Shown here: positions 1-6,389 of the stretch, piece by piece
Layout of the letters: each line of letters starts with the position of its first letter
Numbering within the stretch: the first letter of the stretch is position 1
Origin: Acidobacteriota bacterium
GTDB taxonomy: Bacteria; Acidobacteriota; Thermoanaerobaculia; Gp7-AA8
DNA: 6,406 bases
Direction of reading: 5' to 3'
Assembly (NCBI GenBank): GCA_003223695.1
Contig: QHVY01000332.1
Location: 1 to 6,406 of the forward strand
Notes under the pieces: generated by a model
What the model was told of the DNA's origin: nothing
Database searches by the model: none
What the model saw: the letters and a program-made list of their open reading frames with translations, nothing else
Translations under genes and position numbers: made by a program

Positions 1-12
1 GAAGACTGGCGC

Positions 13-1974
13 TCAGCGCTCGATCATCACGATGTCGGATTTGTCCTGATGGCGATCGAACATGATCTCCCGTCGGTCCGGCGACACGTCGAAGTCGCCG
101 ATGGCGAAGTTGCGCCGGAAATTCGTGAGCTGCCTCTCGGTCCGGCGATCGAGATCGACAATCCAGAAGTTCTGACCGTTCATCTCGCCGCGCAAGATGA
201 CGAGCTCGCGCGTTCCGGGAAGAAATACGATCCGTCTCGCGCCGCGGCTGAGTGTGATGTTCGGCTGTGGCGGCACGCGTCCGTCAGCGTTGACCACACG
301 AATCGGAAACGTAGTGCCGACATCGCGCCCTGAGTAGACGATCGATGTACCGTCGGGTGACCACACCGGATCGGCGGCGAACGTCGCGACCAGCGGCACG
401 ACCGTTTGCCCGTCGAGGGAAACTTTCTCCAAGCCGTGTGTCGTGGCGATGGCGAGCCATTGTCCATCCGGTGACCACGCCGGCGGACCTTTGATCTCGA
501 GCGACGCCGGCAGCGTGCGCACGGCCGATCCGTCCGGATTCATGACATAGATCTGCGCCACTCCGCGCTCCTCGGCCGTGAAGGCGATGCGGCCGCCGTC
601 CGGCGAGATCGCAGGTCCGCCGATCAGATGCGCTCCCGCGTGGTTCCACAACTCGGTCGTGGCTCCGCCGGCGATCTTCCAGACGGTGTCGTGATCACCC
701 GTCGAAGACAAGTAAACGATGTAACCGGGCCCGGCGCGCGGAGCGCTAGCGCCATTCGTCGGCACTTTGATCTCGAGAGCCGCCGTCTCGCCGGCTACGC
801 CGTTTGTCAACGGCATTCGCCAGAGCGTTCGCTTCGGATCGGCGAGTGTCACGACGAGACGCCGGCCGTCGGCACTTCCGGCGAGCGATGTGTAGCGGTC
901 CACGCCGAAGCTGATGCGGCGCGAAATCCGGCGGTTCACGTCGAGCGCATAAAGCCACGGTCCGCCGCTCGCGTCGGTCGCCAGATACAGGAGCGTGTTC
1001 CGATCGATGAAGGTCGGATGCGTGACGCGCGCGTTGTGTGATGTCGTGCGCTCCGGTTTGCCGCCGGGCGGATCGATGCGCCAGATGTCCAGGTTGTTGG
1101 GCACAGCGCCATAGACGAAGTAGATGAATGCGTCGTCGGGAGACCATACGGGAAAGTGCGCGTGAAGTCCGGCCGGCCCGGTGAAGATGTGACGCTGCGC
1201 GCGGCGCGTGCGGTCGTTGACGAACATCGGATCGCCCGGACCGGGAGTGTGGTAGACGATGCGCGAGCCGTCGCTCGACCAGTCGAATTCCGCGACGCCT
1301 TCAAGGTACAGCGCCGGGTCGCCGCCGAGCGTGGGAATCGACCACACGCTGATCGCGGCCGGTCCTCCGCCGGCGCTCTGTTTGCGCACCCACATCGTGA
1401 CGAACGCGGCATCGGGCGAGAAGCCGATCGTGCGCACGTCGGGATTCACGAGCTCGCGCAGCTTGCCGTGAGTCAGGTTGTGGAACTCGCCGCTGCCGGG
1501 TTGCGTGACCCACACATCCACCGGACCGTCGCGATCGGCGAGGAACGCGACGAACTTTCCGTCGCGTGAGATCGCCGCCGCCTCCTCGGTACCTTCGAAA
1601 TCGGTCAGCCGGACGAACCGCGCGTTTGCGATCGGATTGCGCCAGAAGTATCCGGAACGCGCGACATACCAGACGAGCGCACCGCCGAGGGCGATGGCGA
1701 CGATGACCGCGGCGATCATCCACGCAGGAGGTCGTCGCGGCGCGGACGGAGCAGGGAACGATTCGGGCGCCCCGTGGCGGCCGCGCCACCATTCGTCGAG
1801 CTCGGCGGGAAACGCGTACACCGAGCCGAGCTTTCCGTGCAGGTGCCGGTGCACCGGCATCCCTTCGCGCTTCTCCCACCGCTGCACGGTGCTGACGTCG
1901 CGTTTCAGGTAGGCCTCGATGTCCTTCCACGAGTCGAGCCGGTCGTCCACGAGAGAGACCGCAATGTACCGCAT
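13..1974 (-). CDS. Membrane-anchored HTH protein with TolB/PD40-type beta-propeller
   Basis: This 653-residue protein has three visible parts. Residues 12-63 form an excisionase/MerR-like helix-turn-helix with the signature SWKDIEAYLKRD, then VQRWEKREGMPVHRH, ending in ELDEWW. Residues 84-106 are one hydrophobic membrane span after a Pro-rich linker. From about 117 to the end there is a beta-propeller with repeated SPDG-type motifs at residues 135, 185, 232, 277, 366, 456, 500, 538 and 630. The expected topology is a cytoplasmic DNA-binding head and a periplasmic propeller, comparable in layout to ToxR/CadC one-component regulators. That role is inferred; such propellers bind proteins or ligands, and the ligand here is unknown. 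The ATG at 1974 lies just upstream of the HTH, but its ribosome binding site is poor: GGCGGA abuts the codon and GAGG lies 14 nt away. A GTG at 1950 is an alternative start. The frame is intact throughout, and the gene diverges from the cupin gene. Confidence 0.88.
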   Translation of the reverse strand: MRYIAVSLVDDRLDSWKDIEAYLKRDVSTVQRWEKREGMPVHRHLHGKLGSVYAFPAELDEWWRGRHGAPESFPAPSAPRRPPAWMIAAVIVAIALGGALVWYVARSGYFWRNPIANARFVRLTDFEGTEEAAAISRDGKFVAFLADRDGPVDVWVTQPGSGEFHNLTHGKLRELVNPDVRTIGFSPDAAFVTMWVRKQSAGGGPAAISVWSIPTLGGDPALYLEGVAEFDWSSDGSRIVYHTPGPGDPMFVNDRTRRAQRHIFTGPAGLHAHFPVWSPDDAFIYFVYGAVPNNLDIWRIDPPGGKPERTTSHNARVTHPTFIDRNTLLYLATDASGGPWLYALDVNRRISRRISFGVDRYTSLAGSADGRRLVVTLADPKRTLWRMPLTNGVAGETAALEIKVPTNGASAPRAGPGYIVYLSSTGDHDTVWKIAGGATTELWNHAGAHLIGGPAISPDGGRIAFTAEERGVAQIYVMNPDGSAVRTLPASLEIKGPPAWSPDGQWLAIATTHGLEKVSLDGQTVVPLVATFAADPVWSPDGTSIVYSGRDVGTTFPIRVVNADGRVPPQPNITLSRGARRIVFLPGTRELVILRGEMNGQNFWIVDLDRRTERQLTNFRRNFAIGDFDVSPDRREIMFDRHQDKSDIVMIER

Positions 1975-2069
1975 TCCGCCGTATTGCGCCTCATCACGAG
2001 TGTTCGCATCGAGTTACCGCTTGCCGGAGTGTGCGCGGCAGCCGATCGTTCGGCGCGAAGGGGACAAAT
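1975..2069. promoter_or_regulatory. Divergent intergenic region between HTH-propeller and cupin genes
   Basis: This 95-bp gap must hold the promoters of two divergent genes unless they start inside neighbouring genes. No convincing -35/-10 pair was found on either strand. A short inverted repeat, GCCGA-TCGT-TCGGC at 2041-2054, sits just before the cupin ribosome binding site. It could be an operator or an mRNA hairpin, but a 5-bp arm is easily produced by chance in GC-rich DNA. The regulatory role is inferred from position only. Confidence 0.35.
2059..2064 (+). promoter_or_regulatory. Ribosome binding site of the cupin gene
   Basis: AGGGGA lies 5 nt before the ATG at 2070. It decides the start: the same frame is open to an ATG at 2031, but that codon has no good ribosome binding site and would place 13 polar residues before an otherwise standard signal peptide. 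Confidence 0.75.
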
Positions 2070-2537
2070 ATGAAACGAGTTTTGATTGCAGTCATCGCTG
2101 CACTGATATCGGCGAGCATGCTGTGGGCTACGCCGCCGAGCGGACAGACGTCGACGGTGATTGGGCCGCCGGTGATCATGGATCCACTCAAAGTGGGGCG
2201 GCAGACAAGCGCGTGGCAAATCGAGATCGAAGCGATGCGCGGACTTCGTGTCGTCACGTCGTCGATCACGTTCGCCCCTGGCGGCTACAGCGGCTGGCAC
2301 ATGCATCCCGGCCCGGTGATCATTACGGTGAAAGAGGGAACCATGACGTTTTACCAGGAGGACTGCACGGCGAACGTGTTCACGGCCGGCCAGGGATTCA
2401 TCGAGACGGGCGCGCATCCGCACTTCGCGCGCAACGAGACCGACTCGCCGGCGACCACGGTGGTGACGTACCTGACGCCGCCGAGCGCGACGACCACTCG
2501 CATTGACGCACCGCAGCCGGTAGGCTGTAACCCGTAA
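2070..2537 (+). CDS. Exported single-domain cupin protein
   Basis: The product has 155 residues. Residues 1-20 are a Sec signal peptide: Lys-Arg, a hydrophobic core, and an Ala at 20 before TPP as the likely cleavage site. The mature part is one small cupin barrel. Motif 1 is GGYSGWHMHPG (71-81) with metal-ligand candidates His77 and His79. The glutamate usually found four or five residues after the second histidine is absent; the nearest is Glu89. Motif 2 is GAHPHFARN (114-122) with His118 and Asn122. Cys99 and Cys153 could form a disulfide in the periplasm. Cupins of this small type bind a metal and may be enzymes or sensors, but no reaction can be assigned. The gene stands alone, divergent from the HTH-propeller gene and convergent with the lipoprotein gene. 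Fold assignment is firm; function is unknown. Confidence 0.88.
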   Translation: MKRVLIAVIAALISASMLWATPPSGQTSTVIGPPVIMDPLKVGRQTSAWQIEIEAMRGLRVVTSSITFAPGGYSGWHMHPGPVIITVKEGTMTFYQEDCTANVFTAGQGFIETGAHPHFARNETDSPATTVVTYLTPPSATTTRIDAPQPVGCNP

Positions 2538-2552
2538 ACCGTGCGGCAGAAC

Positions 2553-2579
2553 CTGCAGCCGGCAGATCGCCGGCTGCGG
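2553..2579. terminator. Hairpin downstream of the cupin gene
   Basis: A perfect 9-bp inverted repeat, GCAGCCGGC (2555-2563) and GCCGGCTGC (2569-2577), encloses the loop AGATC. One G-T and one C-G pair extend it to 11 bp. It begins 15 nt after the cupin stop codon, as an intrinsic terminator would, but no T-tract follows on either strand. It may be a U-less terminator or an mRNA-stabilising stem. Confidence 0.5.
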
Positions 2580-2626
2580 TACCCTTGCGCGAGTGTCGTT
2601 GCTCCCGCGATGTGGCGGAACAATTC

Positions 2627-2650
2627 GGGGTTCTAGCGGCCTAGAACCTC
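2627..2650. terminator. Palindromic hairpin spanning the lipoprotein stop codon
   Basis: GGTTCTAG (2629-2636) and CTAGAACC (2641-2648) pair perfectly around the loop CGGC. A wobble pair and a G-C pair lengthen the stem to 10. The TAG stop of the minus-strand lipoprotein gene lies inside the stem. Its place between two convergent genes suggests an end-of-transcript structure, possibly serving both strands. There is no T-tract, so the terminator role is inferred. Confidence 0.4.
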
Positions 2651-2977
2651 GACGCCGAGGGTATACGTCCCGGTCTCGATGAAGTTGCCGTCAGCAGCGC
2701 TGCAGCCCATCGTCAGCCGCAACGAATCAATGTGCGTTTGCGCGGCTGCGAACGCGCTCGGCGACGTCGAGACAGCGATGTAGATGTTGAATTCACCGGT
2801 TTCGCCGGGAATCAGCGTCCTTCCGAATGACTCGAGGCTCTCGTCGCTCAAGTCCAGGTCGGGAGTGGCAAGGTCGAGACGAATCGACTGAATCTCGATC
2901 GGCTGGTCCGACTCGTTGCGAACCCGCACGCGAATCAAATGCGTCCCAGCTTGTGGGTCCCGCTCGCGGAACCGCAT
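2633..2977 (-). CDS. Body of a small secreted (lipo)protein, frame-disrupted at its start
   Basis: This open frame gives 114 residues when read from the ATG at 2977. It is rich in beta-strand pattern (LIRVRVRNESDQPIEIQSIRLD, then GETGEFNIYIAVST, then GTYTLGVEVLGR), resembling a small immunoglobulin-like sandwich that carries alternating hydrophobic residues. No family was recognised. The frame has no start upstream of 2977 before an in-frame stop at 3020-3022, and the ATG at 2977 gives a polar, Arg-rich N-terminus with no export signal. A classical lipoprotein signal peptide lies just upstream in another frame (see the entry at 2935-3015). The most likely ancestral gene therefore ran from 3015 to 2633; that span is 383 nt, one base short of a whole number of codons. 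Either the gene is broken or the sequence has a one-base error. Confidence 0.6.
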   Translation of the reverse strand: MRFRERDPQAGTHLIRVRVRNESDQPIEIQSIRLDLATPDLDLSDESLESFGRTLIPGETGEFNIYIAVSTSPSAFAAAQTHIDSLRLTMGCSAADGNFIETGTYTLGVEVLGR

Positions 2978-3015
2978 CCGATGAGAAGGAGGAAGGCGAC
3001 CGCTGCGCGGCGCAT
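2935..3015 (-). pseudogene. Lipoprotein signal peptide in a displaced frame (5' part of the lipoprotein gene)
   Basis: From the ATG at 3015 this frame reads MRRAAVAFLLLIGC, then GSASGTHKLGRI, and stops at 2935-2937. It has two Arg residues, a hydrophobic core and a lipobox LIGC with the lipidated cysteine at residue 14, followed by a small Gly/Ser linker: a textbook signal peptidase II signal. A weak ribosome binding site (TGGAA) lies about 8 nt upstream. It overlaps the body frame of 2633-2977. Adding one base in the overlap, for example in the GGG run, would join the two into a lipoprotein of 127 residues. Signal recognition is seen in the sequence; the joining is inferred. Confidence 0.6.
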
Positions 3016-3034
3016 GGCATCATTCCATCACAGA

Positions 3035-3856
3035 ATGCGCATCGTGGTCATCGGCGGCACGCGGTTCATGGGACCGCACGTCGTGCGATCCCTTGCCGGT
3101 CATGAAGTGACCGTCTTTCACCGCGGAACGCGGTGCAGCGACGCAACACATATCCACAGCGATCGCACGCGGCTTCCGCGCGATCTGCATGGTGATGTCG
3201 TGATCGACATGTGCTGCATGAGCGAGACACACGCGAAAGGGTTGGTGGAGCATTTTCGCGACGAGAGACTGGTCGTAATCAGCAGCGCGGATGTCTATCG
3301 CAATTACGATGGCCTCCGTGGAAAATACAGTGGACCTCCAGACCCGATCCCACTCCATGAAGATGCTCCATTGCGCGAGAATCTTTTTCCGTACGGAGGC
3401 GACTACGAGAAGATCCTCGTCGAGCGAACGGTAGCGAGCGATCGAGCCACGATTCTCCGTTTGCCCGCTGTCTACGGTCCGAACGACGAGCAGCATCGAT
3501 TCGCGGCGTGGCTGAATCCTGATGCAACGCTCGATGTGAAGCAGGCTCGATGGCGATGGACTCGCGGCTATGTCGAGAATGTCGCCGACGCGATTGTTCT
3601 TGCTTCCGTCAAGCCGAACGCCGCCGGGCGAACGTACAACGTCGGCGAGCGCGACGCGCCGACTGAGGAAGAGTGGGCGGAGATGGTCGCCAGCAGGCCG
3701 CTCGAAGTGAGCGGGCCGGCCCTCACACTGAATTTCGCCTACGATCTCGTTACCGATACCACCGCGATCCGGCGGGATCTGGGCTATGTTGAGCGCATCT
3801 CGCGCAAGGACGCGCTCGCTAAGACCGTCGCGTGGGAACGCGCTGCACGCGAATAG
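3035..3856 (+). CDS. NAD-dependent epimerase/dehydratase family protein (extended SDR-like)
   Basis: This 273-residue protein begins directly with a Rossmann strand and dinucleotide motif, MRIVVIGGTRFMG (1-13), which favours the ATG at 3035 although no strong ribosome binding site precedes it. The frame remains open back to 2939, but that part is the complement of the lipoprotein gene. Later landmarks are the VISSADVY strand (81-88), LRLPAVYGP (141-149), WRWTRGYVENVADAIVLA (173-190) and RTYNVGE (199-205), all typical of the GGTRF subgroup of atypical/extended SDRs. The canonical catalytic YxxxK is not visible; the corresponding stretch is PYGGDYEK (119-126) followed by ILVER. At 273 residues it is somewhat shorter than the usual 300-330. 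The substrate is unknown, probably a nucleotide sugar or similar small molecule. The phosphorylase follows after 26 nt, suggesting co-transcription. Confidence 0.85.
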   Translation: MRIVVIGGTRFMGPHVVRSLAGHEVTVFHRGTRCSDATHIHSDRTRLPRDLHGDVVIDMCCMSETHAKGLVEHFRDERLVVISSADVYRNYDGLRGKYSGPPDPIPLHEDAPLRENLFPYGGDYEKILVERTVASDRATILRLPAVYGPNDEQHRFAAWLNPDATLDVKQARWRWTRGYVENVADAIVLASVKPNAAGRTYNVGERDAPTEEEWAEMVASRPLEVSGPALTLNFAYDLVTDTTAIRRDLGYVERISRKDALAKTVAWERAARE

Positions 3857-3869
3857 CGTTTTCTGGTAC

Positions 3870-3875
3870 AAAGGA
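3870..3875 (+). promoter_or_regulatory. Ribosome binding site of the phosphorylase gene
   Basis: AAAGGA lies 7 nt before a GTG at 3883. It favours that GTG over the in-frame GTG at 3832, which would overlap the epimerase gene by 25 bp and add 17 residues with no family resemblance. Confidence 0.7.
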
Positions 3876-3882
3876 TCCAAAG

Positions 3883-6306
3883 GTGCGGCCTCCCTCCACA
3901 TCTGAATCGGGCGTGTCACGCGGGTTCGTACACCTGCGCGAAGGCATCGAGTCATTTCTGCGCTTTGCGCGCGGAAAACTGTGGAACGAAGCCTCTCTCC
4001 GAGAGAAGCTGGAGGCGTTGTCGGTCGCGGTGCGCCGTCCCGCACTGGACGCGATGCGCGAGAGCGAGCAGCGCTACGTCGAGCAGGACGCCAAGCGGCT
4101 GTACTACCTCTCGATGGAATTCCTCATGGGCCGTGCGCTCGGGAACAACCTCGCGAACCTCGATCTCTATGACGATACGAAATCGATCATGGCTGAACTG
4201 GGGATCGACATCGAAGAGCTCGAAGCCCTCGAGCCCGACGCCGCCCTCGGCAACGGCGGTCTGGGCCGGCTCGCGGCGTGTTTTCTCGATTCGCTGGCCA
4301 CGCTCGATTACCCCGGCTTCGGCTACGGCATCAATTACGAGTTCGGCCTCTTTCGCCAGACGTTCGTGAACGGATTCCAGCACGAGAAGCCGGATCACTG
4401 GCTCGACAGCGGATCGCCGTGGCTGATCGAGCGGCCCGACGAAATCGTCACCGTGCCGCTGTACGGCAGCCTAACGGGCACGAAATGGATCGATCCAAAA
4501 CAGATCATCGGCGTTCCGCACGACATGCCGATCGTCGGTTACGGCGGCAAGACGGTCAATGTGCTGCGGCTGTTTTCGGCGCGTTCGTCGGACGAATTCG
4601 ATATTGGCATCTTCAACGCGGGCGATTACATCTCCGCCGTGCAGCACAAGATCAATACCGAGGCGATTTCGAAGATTTTGTATCCTTCGGATATGGTGGC
4701 CTCGGGCCGCGAGCTTCGGCTTCTGCAGGAGTACTTCCTCGTTGCCTGCGCCGTCCGCGACATCGTCAAGCGATATCGGCAGCGACACGATTCGTTCGAG
4801 GACTTCGCGTCAAGAGTCGCCATTCATCTAAATGACACGCATCCGGCGCTCACCATTGCGGAGCTGATGCGCACGCTGATGGACGATCAATCGCTGCCGT
4901 GGGAGCACGCGTGGGCGATCACGGTGCAGACGTGCGCGTACACGAACCACACGCTGCTGCCGGAAGCGCTCGAGCGATGGCCGGTGGAGATGCTCGAGCG
5001 AATGCTGCCGCGGCATCTGCAGATCATTCAGGAGATCAATCGCCGAGTCGCCGCCGAAGTGGAACGGCGCTTCCCGGGTGAAGTGGCGATGATGCATCGC
5101 GTGTCGTTGTTCGAAGAAGGAGAGCGGCGCCAGGTGCGAATGGCCAATCTGGCCATCGCCGGCAGCCACTCCATCAACGGCGTTGCCGCGCTGCACTCGG
5201 AGCTCGTGAAGAAAACTCTCGCTCCCGATTTCAATCGTCTGTGGCCGGAGCGCTTCAACAACAAAACCAACGGCGTGACGCCTCGCCGCTGGCTGCTCCA
5301 CGCGAATCGGCCGCTGGCATCGCTGATCACGAAAGCAATCGGCGACGGCTGGATCCGCGATCTCAATCAATTGAAGCGTCTGGAGCTTTTCGCCGATGAC
5401 AGCGGCCTTCTGGAGCGACTCAACGCGGTGAAGCAGCGCAACAAGCTCTCGCTGGCGAAGCTGACGAAGGAGCTCACCGGCATTGCCGTCGATCCCGATT
5501 CGATGTTCGACGTGCAGGCCAAGCGCATTCACGAATACAAGAGGCAGCTTCTCAACATCCTGCACGTGGTCCATCGCTACTGGGAAATCGTCGAAGACCG
5601 TTCCACGCCGCTTCAGCCGCGGACGTTTATCTTCGCTGGAAAGGCGGCGCCTGGATATTTCGCTGCGAAGCTGATCATCAAGCTGATTCACTCGGTCGGC
5701 GAGGTGGTGAACTCCGACCCACGCACGCGCGACTGGCTGCGTGTTGTATTTCTTCCCGACTATCGCGTCAGTCTGGCTGAAGCAATCATTCCGGCGGCAG
5801 AGCTGAGCGAACAAATCTCGACGGCAGGCAAAGAAGCATCCGGCACCGGCAACATGAAGATGGCGCTCAACGGCGCGCTGACGATCGGCACGCTCGACGG
5901 CGCAAACATCGAGATCCGTGATGAAGTGGGCGCGGAAAACATTTTCATTTTCGGTTTGCGGGAGGATGAGGTCGTGAATCTTCTCGCCAGCGGATATCAC
6001 CCTATCTCGAATCGCGTGATCGACAGCATCGCCACCGGCCACTTTTCGCGGGGCGACAAGGACATTTTCCGCCCCATCGTGGCCAAGCTTCTGAGCTCGC
6101 GCGACGAGTATGTGCATCTCGCCGATCTGCAGCCGTTCATCGACAAAGGCCCTGCTGAACATCGCGCGGATGGGCAAGTTCTCGTCCGATCGAACGGTCA
6201 TCGAATACGCGCGCGACATCTGGAAGATCAGGCCAGCGGTCGTGGGGAACTTCGCGCACGCGGCGCTGCTCGAGGAGTAATTCACTTTTTGCGATACACG
6301 CGATAG
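3883..6306 (+). CDS. glgP: Glycogen/alpha-glucan phosphorylase, C-terminus frame-disrupted
   Basis: This enzyme (EC 2.4.1.1) uses phosphate to release glucose-1-phosphate from the non-reducing ends of glycogen or maltodextrin, in the cytoplasm. Family landmarks, numbered from the GTG at 3883, are YYLSMEFLMGR (74-84), GNGGLGRLAACFLDSLATL (123-141), EKPDHWL (168-174), HLNDTHPA (315-322), NNKTNGVTPRRW (459-470), KRIHEYKRQLLN (547-558), and EASGTGNMKMALNG with the pyridoxal-phosphate lysine at Lys659. Catalytic and cofactor sites all look intact. After ADLQPFID (about residue 754) the frame departs from the family and reads unrelated sequence to a TAG at 6304-6306. The proper C-terminal segment is found in the next frame (6146-6280), and 18-19 residues with the conserved Val/Tyr/Trp helix are missing between. 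The ancestral gene would encode about 815 residues, the normal family length. As it stands, the enzyme lacks its native C-terminal helices, and its activity is uncertain. Confidence 0.93.
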   Translation: MRPPSTSESGVSRGFVHLREGIESFLRFARGKLWNEASLREKLEALSVAVRRPALDAMRESEQRYVEQDAKRLYYLSMEFLMGRALGNNLANLDLYDDTKSIMAELGIDIEELEALEPDAALGNGGLGRLAACFLDSLATLDYPGFGYGINYEFGLFRQTFVNGFQHEKPDHWLDSGSPWLIERPDEIVTVPLYGSLTGTKWIDPKQIIGVPHDMPIVGYGGKTVNVLRLFSARSSDEFDIGIFNAGDYISAVQHKINTEAISKILYPSDMVASGRELRLLQEYFLVACAVRDIVKRYRQRHDSFEDFASRVAIHLNDTHPALTIAELMRTLMDDQSLPWEHAWAITVQTCAYTNHTLLPEALERWPVEMLERMLPRHLQIIQEINRRVAAEVERRFPGEVAMMHRVSLFEEGERRQVRMANLAIAGSHSINGVAALHSELVKKTLAPDFNRLWPERFNNKTNGVTPRRWLLHANRPLASLITKAIGDGWIRDLNQLKRLELFADDSGLLERLNAVKQRNKLSLAKLTKELTGIAVDPDSMFDVQAKRIHEYKRQLLNILHVVHRYWEIVEDRSTPLQPRTFIFAGKAAPGYFAAKLIIKLIHSVGEVVNSDPRTRDWLRVVFLPDYRVSLAEAIIPAAELSEQISTAGKEASGTGNMKMALNGALTIGTLDGANIEIRDEVGAENIFIFGLREDEVVNLLASGYHPISNRVIDSIATGHFSRGDKDIFRPIVAKLLSSRDEYVHLADLQPFIDKGPAEHRADGQVLVRSNGHRIRARHLEDQASGRGELRARGAARGVIHFLRYTR
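6146..6280 (+). pseudogene. glgP: Displaced C-terminal segment of glycogen phosphorylase
   Basis: Read in the frame that starts at 6146, the 44 codons give KALLNIARMGKFSSDRT, then VIEYARDIWKI, and end ALLEE with a TAA at 6278-6280. This is the well-known end of glycogen phosphorylases (the NIA-x-MG-x-FSSDR-x-I-x-EYA-x-x-IW pattern). It is out of frame with the rest of the gene. The join at GACAAAGGCC (6142-6151) fits loss of a segment whose length is two more than a multiple of three, roughly 53-56 bases judged from family spacing. Confidence 0.8.
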
Positions 6307-6389
6307 CGATCGCCCGACGCAAACGTGACCGCATTCTCCTGTGGGGGACCCACCAACTTGCTCAGGCTCTGGACACATGCCGGCGGTCG
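6282..6389 (-). CDS. Possible 3' end of a minus-strand gene, unidentified
   Basis: From a TGA at 6282-6284 this minus-strand frame is open for 35 codons and ends plausibly as SLSKLVGPPQENAVTFASGDRYRVYRKK. It would converge with the phosphorylase, one base from its ancestral TAA. No start codon fits the N-terminal side, and an in-frame TGA lies at 6390-6392, so it would need either a frameshift from the overlapping frame beginning near 6393 or an internal alternative start. No family is recognised. It may equally be non-coding. Confidence 0.25.
   Translation of the reverse strand, partial: RPPACVQSLSKLVGPPQENAVTFASGDRYRVYRKK

Noticed and set aside
1301..1930. Minus-strand open frame of 209 codons inside the HTH-propeller gene
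   Set aside because: It is a shifted frame of the same strand with Arg-rich, patternless sequence, while the main frame shows HTH and propeller repeats.
1919..2506. Plus-strand open frame of 195 codons overlapping the cupin gene
   Set aside because: It is out of frame with a clear signal peptide plus cupin, and its product is His/Arg/Asp-rich without structure.
2987..2996. AGGAGGAAGG as a ribosome binding site for an earlier epimerase start
   Set aside because: It lies 21 nt before the ATG at 3014, too far, and it is the complement of the Leu-rich signal peptide codons of the lipoprotein.
3020..4045. Minus-strand open frame of 341 codons across the epimerase and phosphorylase start
   Set aside because: It is antisense to two recognised genes, shows no domain, and has composition typical of a shadow frame.
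6142..6151. Programmed frameshifting at GACAAAGGCC in the phosphorylase
   Set aside because: A slip would rejoin the frames but would still leave about 18 conserved residues missing, so recoding does not explain the break.
6341..6353. GTGGG-GGA-CCCAC inverted repeat as a terminator
   Set aside because: The stem is only 5 bp with a 3-base loop and no T-tract, about 60 bases past the phosphorylase end; this is expected by chance in this base composition.
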